DNA of 64,000 bases from JBBDWZ01 sp050732575 (GCA_050732575.1 JBOHRF010000002.1:1-64000), one strand, 5' to 3'; shown: positions 8,501 to 16,205, numbered from the stretch's first letter. Translations and numbers: made by a program. The notes: generated by a model from the sequence alone, not told the origin.

Positions 8501-10784
8501 TCCGTTCGGCGGCTTCATCGTGACCGAACGTGGTGCAGGCTTCACCTGGGCCGAGAACAGCTACTTCTACCGCCTGACACCCTGGCACAATGACCCGGTC
8601 TGCGATCCAATGGGTGAAGTGCTGTATCTGCGCGATGGGGAAACGGGTGAGTGCTGGAGTCCCACACCTGCGCCCATCCGTGATGGTGGAGAGTATGCCA
8701 TCCGTCATGGAGCAGGCTCGTCGACGTTCCAGCACAGACATGGCGATGTCGCATCGGAGTTGACGCTGGGCATGGTTGATGGCGCAGCCGTGAAAATTGC
8801 CAGGCTGAGGCTGACCAATCATGGCCAGCGTGCGCGCCGGCTTTCACTCACGGCGTACATCGAGTGGACACTGGGCGCGCTGCGCGACCACACGCACCAT
8901 GTGCGCACGGTGTTTCAGGCCGAACTGGGCGCGTTGTGCGCCTATGATACGTTCGATCCGCACTTCGCGGGTTGGACTGCGTTCTGTTCGCTCAGCGAGC
9001 CGGTCACAGCGTACACGGCAGACCGTCGAGAATTCATTGGCCGAAACGGGACACTAGCCGATCCGGCCGGCCTGCGCGGGCCGCTCAGTGGCGCCATCGG
9101 CAGCGGCCTGGATCCCTGTGCAGCGCTGCAATGCGAGCTGACACTGGGACCGGGCGAAACGCGCGCGGTCGTGATGCTGCTGGGCGCAGCGGCCAGTCAG
9201 GCCGAGGCCGAGCGACTGCTGGCCCGCTATCGCGATCCCAACGTAGCGCACGACGAGCTGGCGCGTTCCGTGGCCGCCTGGCACGATCGTCTTTCGATCA
9301 TCACGGTGCAAACGCCTGAACCCGCCTTCGATGTCATGATGAACCACTGGAGTCCCTACCAGGCCCTCTCTTCACGCATGTGGGCGCGGTCCGGATTCTA
9401 CCAGAGCAGTGGTGCTTATGGCTTTCGCGATCAGCTGCAGGATGTCATGGCCTTCGTGTATGCCGAGCCGTGCATCGCGCGCGCGCACATCCTGCGCGCG
9501 GCCGCTCGCCAGTTCCTGGAAGGCGACGTGCAACACTGGTGGCACCCACATACCGGCCGGGGCGTGCGCACCCGCTTCTCGGACGACCTGGCCTGGCTGC
9601 CCTTTGTGACCGAGCACTACACGCGCGTGACCGGCGATGTCGGCATTCTCGATGAGAACGTCCCGTTTCTCATGATGCGCGCGCTGGAACCGAACGAACA
9701 CGAGCTGTACGACTTGCCGGACATCGCCAGGGAAGAGGCACCGCTCTACGAGCACTGCATGCGCGCGTTGCGAAAAGCTTGTACCAGCGGCGCGCACGGC
9801 CTGCCCCTGATTGGCAGTGGCGACTGGAACGACGGCATGAACCGCGTGGGCATTGAAGGCCGGGGCGAAAGCATCTGGCTGGCCTGGTTCCTCACCAGCA
9901 CACTGCGCAACTTCGCCCGGATAGCAGACACGCACGGCGACCGCGCCAGCGCCAGTGAACTGCGTGCGCGGGCAACAGAGTATGTGAACGCAGTGGAGCA
10001 GCACGGCTGGGATGGCGAGTGGTACCGGCGCGCCTATTTCGATGACGGCACTCCGCTGGGCAGCGCACAGAACGAAGAGTGCCGGATCGATGCCATCGCA
10101 CAGAGCTGGAGCGTAATCTCCGGCGCCGGTGCAGAGGACCGGCAGGAGCGCGCCCTGCAATCATTGGAAGATCAGCTCATCCGCAACGGCGCACGCATCG
10201 TACAATTGCTGAGCCCGCCATTCGATCGGTCGGCCGTGGATCCCGGCTACATCAAAGGCTACCTGCCCGGTGTGCGTGAGAATGGCGCGCAGTACACACA
10301 CGCGGCTTTGTGGACTGTATTGGCCAGCGCGTTGCGTGGCGCCGGCGATCGGGCATTCGATCTCTTGCAGATGCTGAACCCGCTGACCCGCGCAGTCTCT
10401 CCGGCCGGCGTCGACACCTACAAGGTCGAGCCGTATGTGATCGCGGCCGATGTGTACACGGCAAATGGTCAGCTCGGCCGCGGTGGCTGGACCTGGTATA
10501 CCGGCTCGGCCAGCTGGTTCTACCGCGTTGGTCTCGAGGCCATACTCGGCTTCAGGAAGGCCGGCGATTCACTCGTGATCCAACCGTGCGTCCCCAGCTC
10601 ATGGCGCGTGTACCGCATCGAGTACCGCTCCGGCAGGAGTCTGTACAGCATCGAGGTTCAGAATCCGACCGGCGGGAAGCATGGCGTGTGGGAGGTGAGC
10701 CTGGATGGTCGCGTACTGCCCAATGCCGCCATCCCGCTCACGGATGATGGCGCCGCACACTCCGTGGTCGTGCGCTTGCTCTGA
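2517..10784 (+). CDS. ndvB: Cyclic beta-1,2-glucan synthase (GT84 + GH94)
   Basis: A 2755-residue inner-membrane enzyme that starts, elongates and cyclises beta-1,2-glucan from UDP-glucose; the length matches NdvB/ChvB (about 2800). Seen: hydrophobic segments near residues 390-450; a GT84 glycosyltransferase with DAD at 611-613, SHDLIEGSYAR and QRKHRW at 755-760; further membrane helices to about 1000; a glycoamylase-like region; then two beta-sandwich blocks and a GH94 (alpha/alpha)6 domain with YGFRDQLQDV (D2305), the SDDLAWLP acid motif (2356-2357) and GSGDWNDGMNRVG. The start is a TTG; no ATG or GTG exists upstream in frame, and the conserved PLRGELL motif follows immediately, which supports it. 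The product is a periplasmic osmoprotectant and host-interaction glycan in proteobacteria; the role here is inferred. It is a single-gene unit divergent from ku. Confidence 0.93.
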   Translation: MAAGPLRGELLGADHLGERARAVARDQTLSRAGPTQKRAPLLTRLKATHRILERAHARLSAGAGQGLDIGPAGVWLVENYHVVQEHIREVHESLPRDYYRELPELSAGPLAGYPRVYELATTLISHTDGRVDLDNVDLFVGSFQQEKALGIGELWAVPAMLRLALIESVRRMALRTVQNLDQVEEADRRAARIHDASAQTLPALETALREFIENPPRLTAIFVSRFLYHLREARAAFPALIGLERWIGAAGLSAEDAASLSTQRLALTQVVMANSITSLRVIGKLDWKSFVEQQSVMERVLRRDPVAYYQRMTFATRDHYRHVVERIAKRTESDEAGVARAAVDLAARNSADLRQSHVGYYLVDDGLRELERVTGYRRKLGEALHRAVLHHANVAFGGGILIGTAVTFAVLFWFVAPAHWTTLVVVALVALLPAFDIAVSAINQLVAAFLPPRLLPKLDLRGENGIPAEFRTAVVVPTLFPDVDAVREALETIEVQFLANREAHLHFAVLSDFIDAATATCQADGAIVQAAVDGVNALNDRYAPESADAFYLFHRSRRWNEQQGVWMGWERKRGKLAEFNRFLRGNSSDAFAVVVGNVEPLRSVRYVITLDADTVLPPEAAPLLIGALAHPLNRAVYDGAHQRVVHGYGILQPRVGVSLPSAHASRFAAIHSGHPGVDPYTTAVSDVYQDLYGEGSFTGKGIYEVDAFEQATHGRFPENQLLSHDLIEGSYARAGLTTDIIVYDDYPTRYLTYTQRKHRWIRGDWQLLDWLTPRVAGPDGPERNRLSLLSRWKIFDNLRRSLLELALLAFFIAGWTLLPGSPLFWTVLALAAVAAPWLLSLLLAAVRPPLDKSWRAYYSAVGRDAVTSAQQVGLVLAFLPHQAWISADAIVRTVWRVSVSRCKLLEWQTAMVTERVAASTARGTWRAMWPAVASVMTLLIVVLLVTLLTGPVPGQVRLLALTILPLGTLWLIAPWLAHALSRPTHYSPQEMRASQRPQALRYAALHWHFFDHFVSERTQGLAPDNYQEDPVPVVAMRTSPTNIGLQLLSVVSAYDLGFITVQDMTGRLEAVFRSLERMERFRGHFFNWYDLHDLRVLEPAYISTVDSGNLAGHLIALRQASLSIEQQLNAAHNEESADVASRLNALAERAYRYALEMDFSFLFDAQRKLFAIGYQPGTHSLDASYYDLLASEARLASFIAIAKNDVPVDHWFHLGRTLTHAAGATALVSWSGSMFEYLMPGLVMQSLPLTVLDQTYRGAVKRQIAYGSAQDVPWGMSEAAYAVRDRHFTYQYRAFGVPDLGLKYGLDRDLVVAPYASALASAVEPHDALANLAVLEKKGALGPYGFRDSLDYTRAPANQDFTVVRAYMAHHIGMSLVALTNGLNARVWQTRFHADPLIRSAELLLHERVPRRLLLHKTVTPHAVALPELELDRPSVREFETPDTAQPQVALLGQLPYTIMVSHCGAGYSRYQDLTVTRWRSDATMDNTGQFCFLKDLTSGRVWSAAHQPVCAPADWYRAVLATDRVTFQRGDGAIETRTEIAIVPQDSAEVRRVTVTNNGSETREVELTSYGEVVLAPPDAERAHPAFANLFVETEFHAWCNAITATRRRRSATERSLVCVHVVATGKERVGAVTCETDRARFIGRGRSTRDPLALDRDGALSGTTGAVLDPIFALRTRVRLSPGQSASVAFTTLIAETSEQAFALADRYDNPHAAQRALDLAWTSTQVELRELNIAPAEAALFQQLAGHLLYAGEGLGAALEERSRNRGSQPLLWPYGISGDRPILLASMKDAEGLPTMRQLFAAHHYWRRRGLQVDLVVLTERPASYLHELDDSIYSTLASSSDAGVIDQPGGVFIRSAGALSPAALLMLRSTARVRIVCDGRSLGRILEGAHELEPDARGEPAPPPRLVERQEIRADRAHHHAPDALTGALHTGDRAAPHVRYESPGQPAPPHAQPLEFDNGLGGIDGNGDYRIRVRGDSLPPAPWANVIANPFGGFIVTERGAGFTWAENSYFYRLTPWHNDPVCDPMGEVLYLRDGETGECWSPTPAPIRDGGEYAIRHGAGSSTFQHRHGDVASELTLGMVDGAAVKIARLRLTNHGQRARRLSLTAYIEWTLGALRDHTHHVRTVFQAELGALCAYDTFDPHFAGWTAFCSLSEPVTAYTADRREFIGRNGTLADPAGLRGPLSGAIGSGLDPCAALQCELTLGPGETRAVVMLLGAAASQAEAERLLARYRDPNVAHDELARSVAAWHDRLSIITVQTPEPAFDVMMNHWSPYQALSSRMWARSGFYQSSGAYGFRDQLQDVMAFVYAEPCIARAHILRAAARQFLEGDVQHWWHPHTGRGVRTRFSDDLAWLPFVTEHYTRVTGDVGILDENVPFLMMRALEPNEHELYDLPDIAREEAPLYEHCMRALRKACTSGAHGLPLIGSGDWNDGMNRVGIEGRGESIWLAWFLTSTLRNFARIADTHGDRASASELRARATEYVNAVEQHGWDGEWYRRAYFDDGTPLGSAQNEECRIDAIAQSWSVISGAGAEDRQERALQSLEDQLIRNGARIVQLLSPPFDRSAVDPGYIKGYLPGVRENGAQYTHAALWTVLASALRGAGDRAFDLLQMLNPLTRAVSPAGVDTYKVEPYVIAADVYTANGQLGRGGWTWYTGSASWFYRVGLEAILGFRKAGDSLVIQPCVPSSWRVYRIEYRSGRSLYSIEVQNPTGGKHGVWEVSLDGRVLPNAAIPLTDDGAAHSVVVRLL

Positions 10785-10825
10785 TGTTGTGACGCATGAA
10801 TGCGCGCCCTACATACAACGATGGC

Positions 10826-10843
10826 GCGGGGTATACACCCCGC
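10826..10843. terminator. Hairpin between convergent genes
   Basis: A perfect 7-bp stem (GCGGGGT / ACCCCGC) with a 4-base loop lies in the 80-bp gap between the ends of the glucan synthase gene and the OmpA-like gene. There is no clear T-tract, so it is a hairpin that could serve both strands rather than a textbook intrinsic terminator. Confidence 0.45.
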
Positions 10844-10866
10844 TACACCACGCGTTCAGCTTGCCT

Positions 10867-11502
10867 TCAATTGCGCGACGCCGCGTAGCGCCGCATCACG
10901 TCATCCGCGTAAATCGCCACTTCCACGCGCCGGTTCTGCAGTCGACCCGCATTACTGTCATTGGTGGCCAGCGGCTCCGTCGAACCACGGCCCACGGTAC
11001 GCATACGGTCTCGATTCAAACCCTGTGCGGCCAGGAACGTGGCCGCGGACTCCGCTCGCCGCGCAGAAAGTCCCAGCTCGTACGCACCTGCGGGTCTCGA
11101 ATCCGTGTGGCCCACGATCAACGACCGGGTTCGCGGATATTTTGTCAGGCTGCTGGCCAACGCCTTCAGATACCCACGTCCCACGATCGACAGATCGTCC
11201 GAATCGAAGGCGAACAACAATCCGTCGGGAAAGGTGACCTGGATCCCTTCGCCCACCCGGTCGATCGTAACACCCGGCAGCTCATATCTGAGCTCCTTCG
11301 CCTGCTGATCCATTTGCTGGTCGATCACGCCACCAGCTGCACCGCCAAGACTGGCGCCCATGATCGCGCTGCGCGCCGTCGATCCCGTCGCGTCTCCCAG
11401 AACCGCCCCATCGTCCGTGCCCGTATTCCTCAGACCACAGCCTGTCACCAGCAACAGCGCCGCAATCACCAACACGCCTATCACAACCGCGCTTCGTTTC
11501 AT
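10867..11502 (-). CDS. OmpA-family outer-membrane lipoprotein (YiaD-like)
   Basis: A 211-residue lipoprotein anchored in the outer membrane that binds peptidoglycan. The signal peptide MKRSAVVIGVLVIAALLL ends in the lipobox VTGC (Cys22). A glycine-rich zone (ASLGGAAGGVIDQQMD, resembling the glycine-zipper of YiaD) comes next, and the C-terminal OmpA domain carries GHTDSRPAGAYELGLSARRA with the Asp and Arg that bind diaminopimelate. The start was chosen at the ATG directly before the signal peptide; a start ten codons upstream is possible but would put charged residues in front. A 23-codon ORF with a strong ribosome binding site ends 13 bases upstream, so the two are probably co-transcribed. 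Likely a cell-envelope stabiliser. Confidence 0.9.
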   Translation of the reverse strand: MKRSAVVIGVLVIAALLLVTGCGLRNTGTDDGAVLGDATGSTARSAIMGASLGGAAGGVIDQQMDQQAKELRYELPGVTIDRVGEGIQVTFPDGLLFAFDSDDLSIVGRGYLKALASSLTKYPRTRSLIVGHTDSRPAGAYELGLSARRAESAATFLAAQGLNRDRMRTVGRGSTEPLATNDSNAGRLQNRRVEVAIYADDVMRRYAASRN

Positions 11503-11515
11503 GGCGCCTGTCTCT

Positions 11516-11587
11516 TCATTTCTGGAACGCAAACATGTGCCTCATCCAGTGGCCGACCTTCCTGAGCCAATCCCATAATCGATTCAT
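11516..11587 (-). CDS. 23-aa leader peptide before OmpA-like gene
   Basis: ATG at 11587 is preceded by AAAGGAGG with a six-base spacer, one of the best Shine-Dalgarno sites in the window. It encodes MNRLWDWLRKVGHWMRHMF plus four residues, a basic, tryptophan-rich amphipathic peptide with no signal sequence, and ends with TGA 13 bases before the OmpA-like start. Either a translated leader that couples or regulates the lipoprotein gene, or a small membrane-associated peptide. I do not recognise the family. Too short for homology to decide; the strength of the ribosome binding site is the main support. Confidence 0.55.
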   Translation of the reverse strand: MNRLWDWLRKVGHWMRHMFAFQK

Positions 11588-11637
11588 GTGTAGCCTCCTT
11601 TACCATGTTTGTGAACGTCCGCCAAGATGTCTTGCGA

Positions 11638-11657
11638 AACTTAACAAGTCAAGTTAA
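11638..11657. promoter_or_regulatory. AT-rich palindrome upstream of XRE gene
   Basis: AACTTAACAAGTCAAGTTAA is an AT-rich interrupted palindrome (TTAAC / GTTAA around a 7-base spacer) in an otherwise GC-rich region. It lies about 65 bases before the likely XRE start and 50 bases before the divergent leader ORF, a good place for an autoregulatory operator. The assignment is inference only. Confidence 0.35.
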
Positions 11658-11719
11658 TTATCGTGGCTGCGCGCCCTGCATCATGGGAACTTGCTGTCAC
11701 GAACAGGTATGGAGGACTG

Positions 11720-12580
11720 GTGGACGTTTCGCTGGTGGTCAGGCACCGCCTGGAGGAGCTGGACCTCGATCAGCGAGGACTGGCGCGGGCGGCGGAGGTT
11801 ACCGAGTCGTACATCTCGCAGCTTCTGTCGCGGAAACGAGCGCCGCCGGCACCGGATCGGACGGACATTTACGACCGGATGAGCCAATACTTGAAGCTCC
11901 CCGAGGGTGAACTGGCGCGGCTGGCGGAGCTACAGCGGCGTGAAGGGCTGAAGCGAGTACTGAGGGACGAAGCCGTACCGCTGTTTCACGGAGTACGGGC
12001 ACTCATTCTTCGCAAATGTGCGCGCGAGAGCGCGGCGGCGGTGGCGGCGGTTTTCGAGACTGCGCCGTTCGGCGAGCTGGAGAGACTGGTGACGCAGAAG
12101 CTGCTCGAGACTGCGAAGAGCGTGGCCCGGAAGGAACTGGAGAACGAGGATTGGCTGCGCCGAATGACGCATGGCACGGGCATGAGTTACCAGGAGATGC
12201 GGGTGTTGGTACTGGAGTTTCTGGACACCACCGCATTTCAGGTTTCGCTGGAGAATTACGTCTCATTTCTGGAACCTCTGATCGAGTCGTGGGACATCGA
12301 TCTGGCCACATTCGATCTCACGATCGAGTTGAACGATCCGCTGGGTGGCGGGTTGTCCAGACGATTCGGATTCGTGGAAATGCCGCCGGCGGCTGGTGAC
12401 GGCTTCCGCGAATTTCTGGAGGACGCGCGGCTGAGCGGAGGGGCGACGGAGGAGGAACTGCGGCTGCTCGAGCGGCTCGCGTTCCAGGACAGGCAGGCCA
12501 CTCCGCTGTTTTACTATCGAGTGTTGCAGAACCTGCGCGACCCTCTGCATTTCGAGGATGCCGATCGGGCTGCGCTTTGA
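11720..12580 (+). CDS. XRE-family HTH regulator with long C-terminal domain
   Basis: A cytoplasmic DNA-binding protein of 286 residues from the chosen GTG start, which has GGAGG four bases upstream; a GTG 19 codons earlier is the alternative. The N-terminus is an XRE helix-turn-helix (LARAAEVTESYISQLLSRKR), preceded by RHRLEELDLDQRG. After the HTH comes an alpha-helical region of about 200 residues, with no recognised ligand-binding motif. It is divergent from the leader-OmpA pair across a palindromic site and convergent with the lipoprotein gene that follows. Function is limited to transcriptional regulator; the target may be its own intergenic region. Confidence 0.8.
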   Translation: MDVSLVVRHRLEELDLDQRGLARAAEVTESYISQLLSRKRAPPAPDRTDIYDRMSQYLKLPEGELARLAELQRREGLKRVLRDEAVPLFHGVRALILRKCARESAAAVAAVFETAPFGELERLVTQKLLETAKSVARKELENEDWLRRMTHGTGMSYQEMRVLVLEFLDTTAFQVSLENYVSFLEPLIESWDIDLATFDLTIELNDPLGGGLSRRFGFVEMPPAAGDGFREFLEDARLSGGATEEELRLLERLAFQDRQATPLFYYRVLQNLRDPLHFEDADRAAL

Positions 12581-12598
12581 ACACCAGCTTCAAATGAC

Positions 12599-13111
12599 TC
12601 AGCGCCCAGGACGCACAGCATGCGGACCCCGTCCGCGAGTCCAGAGCACCAACACGTCGCCCGCAGCTGCCGAAAGACCATATCGCTGCATGGCGTCGGA
12701 CGCGCTGAGCAGTTCCACGCTCTCGAAGTCGGCTGAGCGCACATTGGCCAGATGGGTGCCTGCGTCACCGATCCAAACGCCGTCCTGGTAGGCACCGAGC
12801 AACGGACAGAAGGGTAGTCCGTTGGAATCCTTCGCCAACTCACCACGGCCACTGCTTCGACGTGCGTAGATGCAGGTGTTGGTGACCCCATCATCGGTGA
12901 CGAATCGGCCCCGTTGCACGACTACCGGCATGCGCGACCGGACCAACTCGAGCAATATCTTTTCCTGCTGAACCTGCTCCTCCTTGGCGATCAGGATCAA
13001 GCGCGTATTTGTGAGCGCGCGTGGTGTTTCATTTGCCGCGGCGCGCGGGCGAGCACATGCTGCCAGACTCAACACGATCAATGACAACGAGATAGGGCGG
13101 TGGCAGCGCAT
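12599..13111 (-). CDS. Lipoprotein ending in a TonB-plug-like segment
   Basis: A 170-residue predicted lipoprotein: signal peptide with lipobox SLAAC (Cys19). The C-terminal 45 residues (SADFESVELLSASDAMQRYG, then GDVLVLWTRG) resemble the end of the plug domain of TonB-dependent receptors, where DIESIEVLK...ALYG...GVILITT is conserved. No beta-barrel follows. The middle holds VTNTCIYARRSSGRGEL with one cysteine. A second, decayed copy of this middle part lies at 17.3 kb. It is divergent from the BTAD regulator across 97 bp. Such plug-like soluble proteins occur in Gemmatimonadota, where the function is unknown; interaction with an outer-membrane partner is speculation. Confidence 0.75.
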   Translation of the reverse strand: MRCHRPISLSLIVLSLAACARPRAAANETPRALTNTRLILIAKEEQVQQEKILLELVRSRMPVVVQRGRFVTDDGVTNTCIYARRSSGRGELAKDSNGLPFCPLLGAYQDGVWIGDAGTHLANVRSADFESVELLSASDAMQRYGLSAAAGDVLVLWTRGRGPHAVRPGR

Positions 13112-13208
13112 CGGAGTCTCCGGGCTGTTGCAGGGTCGCTATGCGGGCCGGACTTCCCGGCCCCATGTGGCAGCCCCATTTTGCAATAGCCCGGTGTACG
13201 GTCGACCA

Positions 13209-13976
13209 ATGCCCGATCAATCCACGATCAATTCGCCAAATATTCTCCTTCGACTGCTCGGTTCGCCGGGAATTCACGGTCCCGATGGCGCGCTCAGCGG
13301 TCCCGTTGTGCATCGTCACCGCCTCGCCTTGCTTGCTTTGCTCGCCGCCGCCCCGAAGGGAATCCTCGCCCGCGATCGTGTGCTCGGGCTGCTCTGGCCG
13401 GAGACCGACACCGCGAGCGCGCGCCGCCTGCTCAACAACGCGGTGCACGTCGTGCGGCAGGTGTTGGGCGATGACGTTGTGATTACTGAAGGCGAGGGAC
13501 TACGCTTCGACGCTGCGAAGCTGCGCGTCGATGTGCTCGAATTCGAAGCGGCCGTGAAGCGCGGTGAAGCGCTGGCGGCCGTCGAGCTGTATACGGGACC
13601 GTTTCTGGACGGGCTCTCGTTGCCCGATGCGGTGGAGTTCGAGCAATGGCAGGAGCGCGAGCGAGAACGACTGGAACGGCTCTACTACGTTGCGCTGGAG
13701 CGACTAGCCGAAGCGACCGAAAGAGAGCAGGGCGCGGCGGAAGCGCTGCTCTGGTGGCGGCGACGGCTGGCGTGCACGCCCGCCGATGGCCGGATCGTGT
13801 TGCGGTTGATGCGCGCGCTGGGTGACGCGGGCGATCGAGCGGGTGCGCTGCAAGTGGCGACCGCGCATACAGCGCTTTTGCGCGAGGAGTTCGGTGCCGC
13901 AGCGGATACGCAGGTCGAGGGACTGGCGGAACAACTGCGGCGGGCATCGGCGGGCGCCGGCTATCAGGGCGAATGA
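13209..13976 (+). CDS. BTAD/SARP-type regulator, N-terminal part
   Basis: This reading frame of 255 residues carries an OmpR-like winged helix (LLRLLGSPGIHGPDG to LLWPETDTASARRLLNNAVH) followed by the bacterial transcriptional activation domain (VDVLEFEAAVKRGE, YTGPFLDGLSLPDAVEF, then helices of the BTAD TPR fold). It ends at a TGA at 13974-13976. The downstream TM-TPR gene is in exactly the same frame, with no other stop between, and the linker runs straight into NRRRRR and a membrane helix. In related genomes BTAD, TM and TPR parts are one protein, so this is probably the front half of a broken gene, or is made by readthrough. Start ATG chosen at MPDQSTINSPN. Confidence 0.8.
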   Translation: MPDQSTINSPNILLRLLGSPGIHGPDGALSGPVVHRHRLALLALLAAAPKGILARDRVLGLLWPETDTASARRLLNNAVHVVRQVLGDDVVITEGEGLRFDAAKLRVDVLEFEAAVKRGEALAAVELYTGPFLDGLSLPDAVEFEQWQERERERLERLYYVALERLAEATEREQGAAEALLWWRRRLACTPADGRIVLRLMRALGDAGDRAGALQVATAHTALLREEFGAAADTQVEGLAEQLRRASAGAGYQGE

Positions 13977-14099
13977 ACAGCGCCGCGCGCCGCTGTACCC
14001 GTTCCTGATGGTTCGACCCACTCTGCCCTGCAAGAGATATCAACACAGTCAGAACCGGAGCGGGGAACGGCCGTTGCCCAAAATCGCAGGCGCCGCAGG

Positions 14100-16040
14100 A
14101 TGCTGATTGTTGCAGGGTTGTGCGCGGCGATAGGCGGTGTTGTTGTCGCTCTGATGGCGTTGTCACGTCCAGATGCAGCGGTGCGCCCGTGGACGATCAT
14201 CGCCGACGTGGAGGGCACGGCGGACCCCGCCTACCGCCTGGCCGTTCGCGAGCTGGTGCGCAACGAGTTGGATCGATCGACCGTCATTCGCACCGTGCCG
14301 ACCAGCGACGTGGTGGAAGCGATGGGCCGCGCCGGCAAGCCACCGACCGCGCCCATCACGACGGAGCTGGCGCGTGAGCTGGCCGTTCGACACTACCTGC
14401 GCACCATCATCGATGCGCGCCTGGATCGCATCGGCCAGGTCTATTCTCTCGCGCTGCGCGCAGTAGACGCAAAGGCGGGAACCACACTGGCCGTGGCGAC
14501 CGATACCGCCCTCGATGACAATGCCATCATCGGCGCTGTGCAACGCGCAGCGCAGCGCTTGCGGCGCGAGTTGGGCGAGCAGCGAGCGCTCCTGGGCCGC
14601 GGCCGTGACCCGGCGCCGCCCGCCACAGCATCATTCGAGGCGTTTCGCAAATGGGCGGCGGCCATGGAATCCTGGGACCGACGGTTTGACCACCACGCGC
14701 GCGTGGCGTTGTTGAACGATGCGGTTGCCTACGACTCGGCGTTCACGGACGCATGGCTCGCACTGGCCGTGGACTACAGCATGTTGAACTTGCGCGATTC
14801 GGCTCTCGTAATGATTGACATGGCTCGCGGCCACGCCCCGCGAGCAACCGAGCTGAATCACTCACGAATTGAAGAACTTCACGCCGATCTATCCGGGGAC
14901 CGCGAACGTTCGCTTGCCTTTAGTGATCGATTGGTGTTGCGCTTCCCCGAGAATCCCGAATTGCACTTCGAACGAGCGATCAAGCTCCGATATCAGGGCC
15001 AGTTCGATGCAGCTCTAGAAGAGTCCCGGGAAGGCGCCCGGCTGAGTCCATTTGGTCCGCCGCCGCTCATGATCATGTATGAGGCCTTTACTCTCATGGG
15101 CCTCGGTCGTCATGAGGAAGCATGGCAGGTTGCACAGCGCATGGGAACCACCACGGCCACGGCACGAATCGGGCTTCTTGTCACCGGACTCGTGACTGGC
15201 AAATGGGCGGAACTCGAAAAACTCGCCATGGAGTTCGAAACCGATCCCGAGTTGGGCACTCCCGCATCCAACATCCGAGCCGGTCCTCGCGCTGCCAGCG
15301 GGCGAGTGGCAGCCGCGCTGGACACGCTGCGATCATTGGAAACCAGCCGCCTTCTCTGGGCGAGGTACTCGGGTCCGTCACGCAGGCAGCAGGTCCCTCG
15401 TACGCGCATCCTCCTGTCCTTTGCCAGCCACTTCCCGCTCGCGCCACTGGGTCCATTGATAGCCGCGGATACCATTTTGCCCGCGCAGATCACACAGGCA
15501 TACTGGGCGGCACTGGCTGGTGACACGGCCCTGACTCGACAAACGCTGATGCGCCTGGGTAACCTGCCCGCGCCCGCACTCATCGACTATGGTGCATGGC
15601 CGCAGTTTCTGGATGCGCTCATTGCGGCGAGAAGGAGTGACTGGAATGGTGTGCTGGCACTCGCGCCCAGCGCACGGGAGATCATGGGGGATATCAAGTA
15701 TCGATTTCAGAACGACGCCGTGCTGCCCGCCGTGCTCCAGTGGTTCGTGGCCCACGCATACGAGCAAACCGCGCGGCCGGATTCCGCAGCGTACTACTAC
15801 GCCTTGATTACTTCGCCCCGAGTGGGCGTATCACACGGCAACGAGCATCCACGCGCCGCCGTTTACTCCTTAGCGCATCAGCGTCTGATCGTGCTTTACT
15901 CGCGCCTGGGCCGACTCGCGGAGGCGCGGCGCCATTGGAAGATATTCCAGGAAACCTTCACGCAGCCGGATCCCGCACTCGTTCCACTCGTCGACGAAGC
16001 ACGAGAAGCGTTGCGAAAGGCGGAGCGCACGGCAAAATGA
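14100..16040 (+). CDS. Membrane-anchored TPR protein, C-terminal part of BTAD regulator
   Basis: 646 residues from the ATG: one transmembrane helix (LIVAGLCAAIGGVVVALMAL) directly after an Arg-rich stop-transfer stretch, then a periplasmic sensor-like segment (PWTIIADVEGTADPAYR, resembling the FlgO/TolB-N-like part of such regulators) and about 450 residues of TPR-like helices. The frame is continuous with the BTAD part upstream except for one TGA; the codons between (encoding DGSTHSALQEI... and RRRRR) look like a normal linker. As a stand-alone gene it lacks a good Shine-Dalgarno site, which supports the idea that it was translated as part of a 942-residue fusion. Downstream is the hicBA remnant. 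Confidence 0.75.
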   Translation: MLIVAGLCAAIGGVVVALMALSRPDAAVRPWTIIADVEGTADPAYRLAVRELVRNELDRSTVIRTVPTSDVVEAMGRAGKPPTAPITTELARELAVRHYLRTIIDARLDRIGQVYSLALRAVDAKAGTTLAVATDTALDDNAIIGAVQRAAQRLRRELGEQRALLGRGRDPAPPATASFEAFRKWAAAMESWDRRFDHHARVALLNDAVAYDSAFTDAWLALAVDYSMLNLRDSALVMIDMARGHAPRATELNHSRIEELHADLSGDRERSLAFSDRLVLRFPENPELHFERAIKLRYQGQFDAALEESREGARLSPFGPPPLMIMYEAFTLMGLGRHEEAWQVAQRMGTTTATARIGLLVTGLVTGKWAELEKLAMEFETDPELGTPASNIRAGPRAASGRVAAALDTLRSLETSRLLWARYSGPSRRQQVPRTRILLSFASHFPLAPLGPLIAADTILPAQITQAYWAALAGDTALTRQTLMRLGNLPAPALIDYGAWPQFLDALIAARRSDWNGVLALAPSAREIMGDIKYRFQNDAVLPAVLQWFVAHAYEQTARPDSAAYYYALITSPRVGVSHGNEHPRAAVYSLAHQRLIVLYSRLGRLAEARRHWKIFQETFTQPDPALVPLVDEAREALRKAERTAK

Positions 16041-16205
16041 GCGCAGCTCCGCGGCCATCCGAGTTCCAGGCCCTGCGGCGCGCTGCGACTGCCCCGAACG
16101 TCCAGTGGTTCGGAAGGTGGTGATCACGTTTCTGCCAGCTCCTACCCCATGCCGTGGACCTGAGTTATGATGGCATTCGGAACACACGACGCATCAGGAG
16201 GCCAG

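Noticed and set aside
4977..8822. Two antisense open frames of 572 and 699 codons opposite the glucan synthase
   Set aside because: They mirror the codon structure of the plus-strand gene, lack domains and ribosome sites, and the glucan synthase is unmistakable.
10705..11565. 286-codon plus-strand frame over the OmpA-like gene
   Set aside because: It is antisense to a lipoprotein with clear lipobox and OmpA motif.
13974..13976. Selenocysteine insertion at the in-frame TGA
   Set aside because: No family precedent for Sec in BTAD linkers and no bSECIS-like hairpin was seen right after the codon; nonsense mutation or readthrough is simpler.
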